From positions 1 to 40,961 of the forward strand of contig JAHDHH010000039.1 of the NCBI GenBank assembly GCA_020631405.1: a stretch of 40,961 nt of DNA. Reading direction: 5' to 3'. Every line of letters starts with the position of its first letter. Within the stretch, counting starts at the first letter, position 1. This document shows positions 24,863 to 32,020 of this stretch, in pieces. This DNA is from Saprospiraceae bacterium. Lineage in GTDB: Bacteria; Bacteroidota; Bacteroidia; Chitinophagales; Saprospiraceae. The notes under the pieces were generated by a model, which worked only from the letters and a program-made list of their open reading frames with translations, was not told the DNA's origin and searched no databases. A program made the translations under genes and the position numbers.

Positions 24863-25264
24863 CTAAATAAGTATGGCATCATGTGTATGGAGTACTCTAT
24901 ATTCCGAATATAGTCTAGGGAATAGACTGATGTTTACCCTTGGGAACCCATCCCCTATCAAAGCATAATAACGACCAACTAAATCTAAATCTTGGTCAAC
25001 TAACAAATTGCGGTTAGTTGTACAAGGGATCATATATGGGACCTTTTTGATTGTATCTTTTCTTGTTAGGGATACTACATAGGAATTGCCATTTTGATCT
25101 ATAAAGTCAGCTTCTGTATCAGCATATTCGTAGTAGGATCTTTCTAAAGAAGGCTCATGATACTCCACAATTGTGTCCCGCTTGGCATCATCACATACTT
25201 CCGTTGTATCACAAGCAGATAATCCTAAAAGAATAAGAGTCAAGAGTATAAATTTAGATGTCAT
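24863..25264 (-). CDS. lipoprotein, N-terminal part, interrupted by TAG
   Basis: The 133-residue product has a signal peptide and lipobox (LLGLSAC, Cys near 18), then a Cys pair (VCDD, PCTTN) and beta-strand-like segments. The frame ends HTHDAILI then TAG, and the same frame continues open for another 87 codons. The family is unknown. A minus-strand TATCTTTA at 25299-25306, one base off the TAnnTTTG consensus, is a possible promoter. Confidence 0.65.
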   Translation of the reverse strand: MTSKFILLTLILLGLSACDTTEVCDDAKRDTIVEYHEPSLERSYYEYADTEADFIDQNGNSYVVSLTRKDTIKKVPYMIPCTTNRNLLVDQDLDLVGRYYALIGDGFPRVNISLFPRLYSEYRVLHTHDAILI

Positions 25265-25319
25265 AATTCTGTATTATTGCGGTGAAGTAAGTATTACCTA
25301 AAGATACAACACAAAACTT

Positions 25320-25820
25320 ATGTCAGCTACAAATAAAATTGATATTGCTCTGGTCCAGATGGCTATGGAATCCACTACTTATGACAAAGATGTCAGCATA
25401 TGCATTAAGACTAACAAAGGAGATATCAATCTCACCCTATTCGGAACTAAGACTCCGAAGACAGTGACTAACTTTCTGGAGCTGGCTAAGGCAGGTTATT
25501 ATGATGGATTAAAGTTCCATAGAGTAATTCCTGACTTTATGATACAAGGTGGCTGTCCACTTGGAATAGGGTCAGGTGGACCAGGATACAATTTTGGTGA
25601 CGAATTTCACCCAGAACTCAAGCATGATGGTCCAGGAGTACTCTCAATGGCTAATGCAGGACCAGGAACCAATGGTAGTCAGTTTTTCATCACTCATATT
25701 GAGACGGCTTGGCTTGATGGGAAGCACTCTGTATTTGGCAAAGTAGTATCTGGCGCAGACCAAGATGTGGTAAATACCATTGCTCAAGGTGATGTTATTG
25801 AAGGTATAACAATCTTATAA
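25320..25820 (+). CDS. cyclophilin-type peptidyl-prolyl cis-trans isomerase
   Basis: This 166-residue cytoplasmic cyclophilin has the core motifs [34 protein letters not shown] (catalytic Arg in FHRVI), [34 protein letters not shown], and [13 protein letters not shown]. It catalyses proline isomerisation in protein folding. Compared with ordinary bacterial cyclophilins it carries about 28 extra residues before [10 protein letters not shown]; this leader, [14 protein letters not shown], looks like the first strand of nitrilase-family proteins. The start at 25320 is the first ATG; ATG 25362 and 25368 are alternatives inside the leader. No signal peptide. It stands alone between convergent neighbours. 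Confidence 0.92.
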   Translation: MSATNKIDIALVQMAMESTTYDKDVSICIKTNKGDINLTLFGTKTPKTVTNFLELAKAGYYDGLKFHRVIPDFMIQGGCPLGIGSGGPGYNFGDEFHPELKHDGPGVLSMANAGPGTNGSQFFITHIETAWLDGKHSVFGKVVSGADQDVVNTIAQGDVIEGITIL

Positions 25821-25910
25821 TTATACATCTCTAAGGATATTTAAGTTGTCCTTCGTTATTGTCGTGGATGACTTACTTGGTGGTATTCATATATTCATCG
25901 CCTAGTGATT

Positions 25911-26168
25911 CTACTCATTGCATTCGCAAGCTATACAGGCTTCTAGTGTCTCAAAAGGCACTACCCCACTGCACCCTCCCCAGATGAATTCCTTACAGAC
26001 CAAGCTATCCTGATCAAAGTAATACCTTGGAAAGGCCGCATTACAAGGCCCAACTTCAGGCAGCAAGGTACATTCTTGGCATCCAGCTGATTTAGACTCT
26101 TCCTTGGCACAGCTAATAGCAAGGCAAAGTACTGCTAGGTATAATAAGACTGTAAAACGTTTGTTCAT
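25911..26168 (-). CDS. lipoprotein with Kunitz (BPTI) protease-inhibitor domain
   Basis: The 85-residue lipoprotein has signal peptide and lipobox LAISC (Cys20). Residues 33-83 fit the Kunitz pattern: Cys33, 8 residues, Cys42, 15 residues, Cys58, 7 residues, Cys66, 11 residues, Cys78, then Cys81/Cys83, with the PRYYFD strand and the IWGGC turn of BPTI (spacing in BPTI 8-15-7-12-3). The residue after Cys42, the predicted P1 site, is Asn43. An extra Cys30 and a third C-terminal Cys allow a fourth disulfide. Kunitz domains block serine proteases by canonical binding. It follows the serpin gene by 23 bases on the same strand, so two inhibitors of different mechanism are made together and sit outside the cell or in the periplasm. 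Confidence 0.85.
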   Translation of the reverse strand: MNKRFTVLLYLAVLCLAISCAKEESKSAGCQECTLLPEVGPCNAAFPRYYFDQDSLVCKEFIWGGCSGVVPFETLEACIACECNE

Positions 26169-26191
26169 GTTTTTGAATTATAATAGATAGG

Positions 26192-27433
26192 TTACTCTGA
26201 TCCTGGGTCTCCAATCTTACCGATAAATACTGGCACCTTGTCAACACTTGTTCTTAAGCAAATCAAGAATGGCTTGTCAAAAACAATCACTGGAGGTACT
26301 GACTCTACTCCTACTCCAACTGTGGTGACAGCTGCACCCTCGACTCCTCGTTCGTCTAGTTTGAAATACGTATCGTGTAAGACCCTTGTTACATAGAGTA
26401 CACCCGGAGCTGTTCCAAGGGAGTCTAGTTTTGCTTCACTACTGGTGAAGGCATCAACCAATCCAAGATTCTTGAGTGACTCACTAATATTGCGTTTGTA
26501 TTTCACCTCAAACTTAGGAAATGACAGCAGTATTCTATCATAAGAAAATGCTTCGTCATTCAATGTCTGCAATATATCTGCCAAGCCTTGTGCTTCTGCA
26601 TCTTTAATGTAGTCATCAAGTTGCATTTGCGTTGGTTGTATTGCTAACAGTTCGTACTGCTCATTAGCAAATTTCAAATTGACTGCTTGTACTTCAGAAT
26701 TTGCAAAATAGAAATGATTATCATCCGAAGTCATCATCTCATATGTAGTCTCACTCCCGTCCGCCAATGTTGTAGTTACAGTCTGGGTTCCATTTTCATC
26801 AAAACCAGTCAACCAATCTCCTCTGAAGAGCAAGGCATTAAGCAAGAACAAGACTTCGTCAGACTTAATCTCTTGTATGACTTCCTTAATCAATCCGTCT
26901 GTAGCAACATCTGCCCAGGTATTTATTCCCTCCACTGTGAAATCGTCACTGATCAAATCTGCAGAATATGACCTTGACATTCTCTCTAGAAATTGAGCAT
27001 TCATCGTCATTAAGTCATTATTCCAAATACTTGCATTACTAATCTGGAGTTGACTCGACATGGTGTTAGCCGATGTTACCTTATCAGATAGGTCGGAGAA
27101 GTGTTTATTAATTCCCCCGATTGTCTCATTTTCCAATCCTAAGTATTGCTTGATCTCCAACGCTGTATTCTGATGAGCTCCATTTAGAAGCATAGCAAGT
27201 GCTGTCTGAATGCTCAAGGGAGATATGATTTGATTGATGTCGGACTCATCTGATTGACACAATTCTACGAATAGTCTTGCTGCCGAATAAGTCAAATCTT
27301 GGCTGAAATCCTCAAAACTATTCGTAGTGAGTTCTTCATATTCTGCATCTGTAATGGGAGGACTATCGACAGAGCTTGTCTCGCATTGAATAAAGAGGAT
27401 ACTCAGAGTGACTAGGGCTAATATGTGTTTCAT
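26192..27433 (-). CDS. lipoprotein serpin (serine protease inhibitor)
   Basis: This is a 413-residue serpin with signal peptide and lipobox (LFIQC, Cys17). Family motifs are visible: NQIISPLSIQTALAMLLNGA, NASIWN, FLLNALLFRGDW, the RCL hinge ERGVEGAAVTT (residues 361-371), the post-loop strand VIVFDKPFLICLR, and the end VPVFIGKIGDP. Counting from hinge Glu361 (P17) and back from FDKPF gives the same scissile bond, Glu377-Ser378 (P1-P1'). The hinge has small residues at P12-P10 (Gly, Ala, Ala) but Val at P14 where Thr/Ser is usual, so inhibition is likely but not certain. P1 Glu predicts a target such as a glutamyl endopeptidase rather than trypsin. It heads an operon with the Kunitz lipoprotein. 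Confidence 0.93.
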   Translation of the reverse strand: MKHILALVTLSILFIQCETSSVDSPPITDAEYEELTTNSFEDFSQDLTYSAARLFVELCQSDESDINQIISPLSIQTALAMLLNGAHQNTALEIKQYLGLENETIGGINKHFSDLSDKVTSANTMSSQLQISNASIWNNDLMTMNAQFLERMSRSYSADLISDDFTVEGINTWADVATDGLIKEVIQEIKSDEVLFLLNALLFRGDWLTGFDENGTQTVTTTLADGSETTYEMMTSDDNHFYFANSEVQAVNLKFANEQYELLAIQPTQMQLDDYIKDAEAQGLADILQTLNDEAFSYDRILLSFPKFEVKYKRNISESLKNLGLVDAFTSSEAKLDSLGTAPGVLYVTRVLHDTYFKLDERGVEGAAVTTVGVGVESVPPVIVFDKPFLICLRTSVDKVPVFIGKIGDPGSE

Positions 27434-27682
27434 AATTTAGACATTATACCTGTAAGACGATGATTTAATGAAAAATGGTTGGTATAAGCAACTGTGTTTT
27501 TCCAACTTATCTCTGCTAATAGCAAAAATACTAGAGAAGAAAACATCAACAATATACGTAGGCAAAGTCTTACTACTCCTACAAGTGAATAACTCTGCAA
27601 ATAGACAAATTAAACACTTATTTATACAAATGAAGATAGTATTTCCAAGAGATAGAGTATATTGTATTTCAACGAAACAGCA

Positions 27683-28327
27683 GTGAAATCCTCTCCTATT
27701 AGCATATTAGTAATACTCATGTTCCTACCCAAATTAGGGGAAGCACAGGTGCAGGTTGGAGTCAAGGCTGCCTACTCTCTTTCCTTTGCCAAGCAACAAA
27801 CAGTTATATTCGATGATACTTTTGACTATATCACCTATGAGGTCACGTTTTTAGAAGAGGATGTAAGACCAATGTTTGGCCTGATGACCTACTATGAGCA
27901 AGAAAAGGTATTCGTCCAGATTGAAGCCTTGTACAAACAAACGAGAGAAAACTACTTTACCACTGATTGGCGTACCATCGATCAGTTCAAATACAACGAT
28001 ACTAAGCGTACAGACTTTCTCATATTTCCGATTACAGCTGGGTATAAACTTAATAATCTTAAGCTGGGTCTTGGACCTGTCTTCTACGCAATCATGCAAC
28101 AAAGTGATGTATTCACAGAGTTAGAAAACTTCGAACAAAGAAGGAAGAAAATGGAGGCTGGGTTTGCCTTTAGTGTTGGACTCAAGCTCTACCGCTTACA
28201 TATAGATATCAGCTACGAAAATCACTTCAACAAAGTTGGCGACTATGTCATATATCGAGAAATTCAATCAGACTTTGCCACAAATCCAGCTTATATGACA
28301 TTAGGACTGTCTTACTTACTGTTTTAG
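27683..28327 (+). CDS. outer-membrane beta-barrel protein (PorT-like)
   Basis: With the GTG start at 27683 this is a 214-residue protein with signal peptide (SPISILVILMFLPKLGEAQVQ) and mature strands typical of the PorT-like/outer-membrane beta-barrel family: VGVKAAYSLSF, RPMFGLMTYYEQEKVFVQIEALYKQT, FLIFPITAGYKLNNLKLGLGPVFYAIMQ, AGFAFSVGLKLYRLHIDISYE, and the end MTLGLSYLLF with C-terminal Phe. A TTG at 27662 would lengthen it by seven residues without gain. PorT itself belongs to type IX secretion, but the general family is broad, so no role is claimed. Its end overlaps by four bases the end of the next, convergent barrel gene. Confidence 0.75.
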   Translation: MKSSPISILVILMFLPKLGEAQVQVGVKAAYSLSFAKQQTVIFDDTFDYITYEVTFLEEDVRPMFGLMTYYEQEKVFVQIEALYKQTRENYFTTDWRTIDQFKYNDTKRTDFLIFPITAGYKLNNLKLGLGPVFYAIMQQSDVFTELENFEQRRKKMEAGFAFSVGLKLYRLHIDISYENHFNKVGDYVIYREIQSDFATNPAYMTLGLSYLLF

Positions 28328-29019
28328 TCAACGTAGATCACCTCTCGTAAGAATTTACATCCGACAGTGATTTCAATTGTGGTGTTTCTGATCATTTTAG
28401 CAGAGGAAACTTGGGGTAGACCTGTCCATGGATTGATTGTACTGATATCAATAAATTGGTCATACTGAGGACCAAGATCTGGCATAAATGCAAACTCTAC
28501 AAATGGTTGCACTAGAGAGTTAAACTCAAACTCAAAGCCTCCACCCAGCGTAATACCGTATGTGAAATTCTTTACAAAGTCATCGACTGGATAGAAAAAA
28601 TTAGAGTTGAATGCCTCGAATTCTGACAAGTTGGTACTGATGGTATACTCTGCTCTCAGCCCCGCCATGTAATATATTGTAGGCTTCCTTGTGACATCCA
28701 GACGCTTCTTGATACCTAATCCAAGACTAATATTATTAAACTTAAATCCTTGAGTGAAACCTATATTAGTCAAGATATTTCTAATTCTAGCAGAGCTGCC
28801 CCTAGTATGATAACCTATCTGACCATAGAAGCTCCCACTTCCATAATCATCCAATGACTCAATGAATAGATCGCCATGCAAGGCAAGCAAAGGAGCCCTA
28901 TCTTGAAACCCCCACTTCTGTGTAGCTATATTGATACCTCCCTTTGGGCCAAAGTAGAATCCTTGTGCAGAACAATGCAGAGCAATAAATAAGAAGATGA
29001 AAATGAATAGAATTCTCAT
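28324..29019 (-). CDS. outer-membrane beta-barrel protein
   Basis: The 231-residue protein has a signal peptide (MRILFIFIFLFIALHCSA) followed by GFYFGPKGGINIATQKWGF, the usual first strand of porin-like outer-membrane barrels of this phylum, and repeated strands such as YGQIGYHTRG, ISLGLGIKKRLDV, YYMAGLRAEYTI, YGITLGGGFEFEFNSLVQPFVEFAFMPD. A terminal C-strand (TTIEITVGCKFLREVIYVD) is present, but the last residue is Asp, not Phe. Length matches PorT-like barrels. It follows the glucosaminidase gene on the same strand after 35 bases and may be cotranscribed with it. Ligand is unknown. Confidence 0.72.
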   Translation of the reverse strand: MRILFIFIFLFIALHCSAQGFYFGPKGGINIATQKWGFQDRAPLLALHGDLFIESLDDYGSGSFYGQIGYHTRGSSARIRNILTNIGFTQGFKFNNISLGLGIKKRLDVTRKPTIYYMAGLRAEYTISTNLSEFEAFNSNFFYPVDDFVKNFTYGITLGGGFEFEFNSLVQPFVEFAFMPDLGPQYDQFIDISTINPWTGLPQVSSAKMIRNTTIEITVGCKFLREVIYVD

Positions 29020-29054
29020 GATACTATGAATTTGATTCTAAAGGTATTGAATCC

Positions 29055-30101
29055 TTAGAAAACAAATTCTGAAGAAGCCACTTGACTTCTATATTCGAAT
29101 TCTGGTCGATCGCCTATTCTGACTTGACCTTTGAGTTGAATCTTCTCTCCAGTCAGTGGTTGAGTGCCTAGTGGCATTCTGTTTTTGCTGTAGAGCAAAA
29201 GAGTTGGGATACTGTACTTTCTAGCAATAGTCTTCATAGTCTCACCAGTACCAACAATGTGGTACTTAGGTGCTTCTTGACTACGCTTTGTTGACTTATT
29301 GTTAAATACGTCGGTTAGAGATCGGGATGGCCTCTGTTGTGTTTTCTTTCGAGTTGACGGTGACGAATGCTTGTCAAAAAGAGGGGGATTCTCGGTCCCC
29401 CTCTGCTCTGTTATCATCACGGTTTTTGAGGATTCTGAGTCCCTCGATTCTATACTTATTGGGGAAGTTGTATTTTGATATTCCTGTTTATTATCCAATT
29501 CATATGCCTTTACTTCAGGTATTGACTGTGATGAATTGGCTTGAGTATATGCAGGTGTATGCCCCCCTGAATCATAGTTGTACAGTTCGTATTGTTCTAT
29601 GATCTTGATTAGTTTTTGTGGGTACTTTGGATCAGTAGCATAGCCTGCATCTTTTAATCCGTATGCCCATGACTTGTAATCATTTGGCGGAAAGTAGAAG
29701 AGAAGAGCATATCTTTCCTTCTTTGGGTTGCTTAGAAATTCGCTATGTGCTACAAAAGATTCATGCGCAGAAGCAAAAGCTCTAAAACAACTTTTTATTT
29801 TTTCTCCATTTTTATAATCATCATCATACACAAAATGGGTTGGTCCAGTCCAAGATTTTCCACATTTGATTCCGAAGTGATTGTTGGCATGCTTTGACAA
29901 CTCACTTTGACCCCAAGATGATTCTAACATACCTTGAGCTAACTTGATGCTTGCAGGTACACCCGTTCTATGCATCTCACTTATTGCGATGTCTTTATAT
30001 TTTTCAATGTATTTTTGTGCCTTTTCGCTGAAATTGTCAACGATAAAAGAAGTAGGCATCAACATACATACCGCTAGTAATATGGTATAAAATGGTTTCA
30101 T
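29055..30101 (-). CDS. glucosaminidase (GH73-like) with C-terminal LysM domain
   Basis: With ATG 30101 the protein has 348 residues. A signal peptide (MKPFYTILLAVCMLMPTSFI) is followed by a GH73/flagellar-J-like domain: IAISEMHRTGVPASIKLAQGMLESSWGQSELSKHANNHFGIKC, with Glu60 as the likely catalytic acid, then YDDDYKNGEKIKSCFRAF, FLSNPKKERYALLF, and AYGLKDAGYATDPKYPQKLIKIIE. A low-complexity, Ser/Thr/Gln-rich linker leads to a LysM domain near the end (YHIVGTGETMKTIARKYSIPTLLLYSKN). It should hydrolyse the N-acetylglucosaminyl bond of peptidoglycan in cell-wall remodelling. The frame can be extended to TTG 30113, but ATG 30101 gives the natural signal peptide. An inverted repeat overlaps its presumed promoter. 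Confidence 0.88.
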   Translation of the reverse strand: MKPFYTILLAVCMLMPTSFIVDNFSEKAQKYIEKYKDIAISEMHRTGVPASIKLAQGMLESSWGQSELSKHANNHFGIKCGKSWTGPTHFVYDDDYKNGEKIKSCFRAFASAHESFVAHSEFLSNPKKERYALLFYFPPNDYKSWAYGLKDAGYATDPKYPQKLIKIIEQYELYNYDSGGHTPAYTQANSSQSIPEVKAYELDNKQEYQNTTSPISIESRDSESSKTVMITEQRGTENPPLFDKHSSPSTRKKTQQRPSRSLTDVFNNKSTKRSQEAPKYHIVGTGETMKTIARKYSIPTLLLYSKNRMPLGTQPLTGEKIQLKGQVRIGDRPEFEYRSQVASSEFVF

Positions 30102-30110
30102 AAGGGACTC

Positions 30111-30140
30111 CAAACATATTACATTTATTTGTAATATGTT
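30111..30140 (-). promoter_or_regulatory. palindrome overlapping -7 element of glucosaminidase gene
   Basis: AACATATTAC at 30113-30122 is the exact reverse complement of GTAATATGTT at 30131-30140, with an 8-base A/T spacer. On the minus strand 30118-30111 reads TATGTTTG, a full TAnnTTTG match, so the -7 box lies inside one arm. A TTG lies 24 bases further upstream, a little long for a -33 element. The layout suggests an operator for a dimeric regulator, or a leader hairpin. Confidence 0.45.
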
Positions 30141-30226
30141 AACAACATGAAACCTTTTTTGCTAAATTTTTTTTTGTAATGTATACACAGTTATTTTTTA
30201 ACAAACTATAAATTGAAAAAAGACAT

Positions 30227-30832
30227 ATGGATATTTTTAACTTAGTACAAAGCGTACTAAATGACAATGTAATCGGTACCTTAAACCAGCAATTACCTCA
30301 GGCTCAGCCTCAACAAACAAAGACTGCTACTAGTATAGCCATGTCTGCTATTATGAACGCTTTGGCTAAGAATGCCAATTCTGACCAAGGTCTAAATGGT
30401 CTCGTTGGCGCCTTAAACACCAATCACGATGGAGGAATTCTAGAAAACATCATGGATTTTGTCGGCGGGAACACACCTCAGAGCAAGTCAACTGATGGTG
30501 TTGGCATATTATCCCATTTATTTGGTGGGAACATCTTCAATATTGTTGAATTGATTTCAAAAGGTAGTGGGCTAGATAGAAATAACTCTATGAGTACACT
30601 AATGAAACTAGCTCCAGTAGCACTAGGTCTACTTGGCCAAGTAAAAAGGAAGAATAATATGCAAGCTAATGACTTAAGAAGCCTATTGCAGAACACTGTG
30701 CAACAAGAAAGAAAGCAAGTAGCTGAGAGCAGTATCTTCGAAAGACTACTTGACAAAGATGGAGATGGAGACATTAAAGATGAGGTACTTCAGATGGGGA
30801 TGAAGGCCCTTGGTAGTTTTTTAAGCAGATAA
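30227..30832 (+). CDS. DUF937-domain protein with EF-hand-like loop
   Basis: The 201-residue soluble protein fits the DUF937 pattern: a helical start (NLVQSVLNDNVIGTLNQQLP), TATSIAMSAIMNALAKNA, DGGILENIMDFVGG, GILSHLFGGNIFNIVELISKGSGL, and LMKLAPVALGLLG. Family function is unknown. Near the end, LLDKDGDGDIKDEVLQMGM matches an EF-hand or dockerin-like calcium loop (DxDGDGxIxxE), which some DUF937 proteins carry. No signal peptide. The TPR lipoprotein gene starts 11 bases downstream on the same strand, so they probably share a transcript. Confidence 0.75.
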   Translation: MDIFNLVQSVLNDNVIGTLNQQLPQAQPQQTKTATSIAMSAIMNALAKNANSDQGLNGLVGALNTNHDGGILENIMDFVGGNTPQSKSTDGVGILSHLFGGNIFNIVELISKGSGLDRNNSMSTLMKLAPVALGLLGQVKRKNNMQANDLRSLLQNTVQQERKQVAESSIFERLLDKDGDGDIKDEVLQMGMKALGSFLSR

Positions 30833-30843
30833 CTCAAATTAAC

Positions 30844-31839
30844 ATGCAGATAATAATAAGATACTTCGCAGTTTTGGCTTGCTTTAGCTTTATCCTTGCC
30901 TGTGGTGGTGAAGTGAAGCAAGAGCAACAATCTGGCGACTCTGTCCTTAGAGACCTGAATACTTTACTAAGCAAAGAGCCAAATAGTCCAAGTCTGCATA
31001 TCCAACGAGCAAATTACTTGTATGAACAAGGATCGTTTGACGCTGCAATTGACGATGTCAAGCAAGCTATGAAGTTGGATAGTCTTCAACCGTCTTATTA
31101 TTATCTGCTTTCTGATATCTACTTAGACTACTATCAATCCAAGAATGCCCTCTTTACCTTACAGACAGCCCAACACTTATTCCCAAGTGATATCAGGACA
31201 CAATTGAAGCTTTGTGAAGACTACTTCATCCTCAAGGACCTAGACAATGCCCTTATCCATGCCCACAAGGTATTGAACCTAGATAAACAAAATGGAGATG
31301 CATACTTCATGATCGGACTGATCAATCAAGAACTCGGGAATATTGATAATGCTATTAAAAGTCTTAAAATTGCTGTAGAATATGATCCTGATATTACTGA
31401 TGCTTGGATGCTGCTGGGTGACCTTTTAGCATCTAAGCATGACCCACAAGCTGTTAAGTATTATGAGGCAGCCATTGAAGTGGATAGGACTAATGTCAAT
31501 GCTATCCATGCCAAGGCGTACTTTCTACAAAACCATGATGAAATTAGTTCTGCACTTGACCTCTATGATGAGATCCATATTATTGATAAACAATACGAAC
31601 CAGCCTATCTCAATTCAGGGATCTTATACATTACCTTGGATTCTATCCAAAAGGCGTATGACAAGTTCAATATCTTAGTAAACATGTCCCCAGCCAATGC
31701 TCAAGGCTACTATTATAGAGGCCTAACTCATAGTATGATGAACAATGTTAAACTAGCTAAGGCAGACTTTGAAGCGGCACTCAAATTTCAACCTGACTTC
31801 ACCAAAGCTAAGCAAGCCCTGGCAGAGCTAGGTCAGTAA
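30844..31839 (+). CDS. TPR-repeat lipoprotein
   Basis: This 331-residue lipoprotein has a signal peptide with lipobox FILAC (Cys near residue 20) and then about seven tetratricopeptide repeats with the usual W-LG-Y-A-F-A-P spacing: LHIQRANYLYEQGSFDAAIDDVKQAM, YFILKDLDNALIHAHKVL, YFMIGLINQELGNIDNAIKSLKIAVE, DAWMLLGDLLASKHDPQAVKYYEAAIE, and YYRGLTHSMMNNVKLAKADFEAALK. TPR lipoproteins are scaffolds for protein contacts; no specific partner is visible. A hairpin overlapping the stop codon probably terminates the two-gene unit. Confidence 0.85.
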   Translation: MQIIIRYFAVLACFSFILACGGEVKQEQQSGDSVLRDLNTLLSKEPNSPSLHIQRANYLYEQGSFDAAIDDVKQAMKLDSLQPSYYYLLSDIYLDYYQSKNALFTLQTAQHLFPSDIRTQLKLCEDYFILKDLDNALIHAHKVLNLDKQNGDAYFMIGLINQELGNIDNAIKSLKIAVEYDPDITDAWMLLGDLLASKHDPQAVKYYEAAIEVDRTNVNAIHAKAYFLQNHDEISSALDLYDEIHIIDKQYEPAYLNSGILYITLDSIQKAYDKFNILVNMSPANAQGYYYRGLTHSMMNNVKLAKADFEAALKFQPDFTKAKQALAELGQ

Positions 31840-31881
31840 TTCTAACTCTAATACTGTTCCGTTTAAATAGGTTAGAATTAC
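31836..31881 (+). terminator. hairpin overlapping stop of TPR lipoprotein gene
   Basis: An 11-bp perfect inverted repeat (GTAATTCTAAC at 31836-31846, GTTAGAATTAC at 31871-31881) has a 24-base loop and includes the TAA at 31837-31839. No strong T run follows, so function as a terminator is a guess from its position. Confidence 0.45.
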
Positions 31882-32020
31882 ATCATAATCTATTTTGACT
31901 TACCAATATATTGCCTTTTTGGCATGTAAAACACTGAGGCATCAGCAGATATGTCAGAAAACTTGTTGAATTATGTGGATGGTATAACTATTGACTACAC
32001 TACTGCATAACACAACACCT

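Noticed and set aside
27468..27686. 72-codon plus-strand frame upstream of the barrel gene
   Set aside because: Composition is not protein-like, it overlaps the barrel start, and the region is better explained as the divergent promoter zone of the serpin and barrel genes.
30478..30774. Minus-strand frame of 98 codons
   Set aside because: It is the antisense shadow of the DUF937 gene with low-complexity Ser/Leu content.
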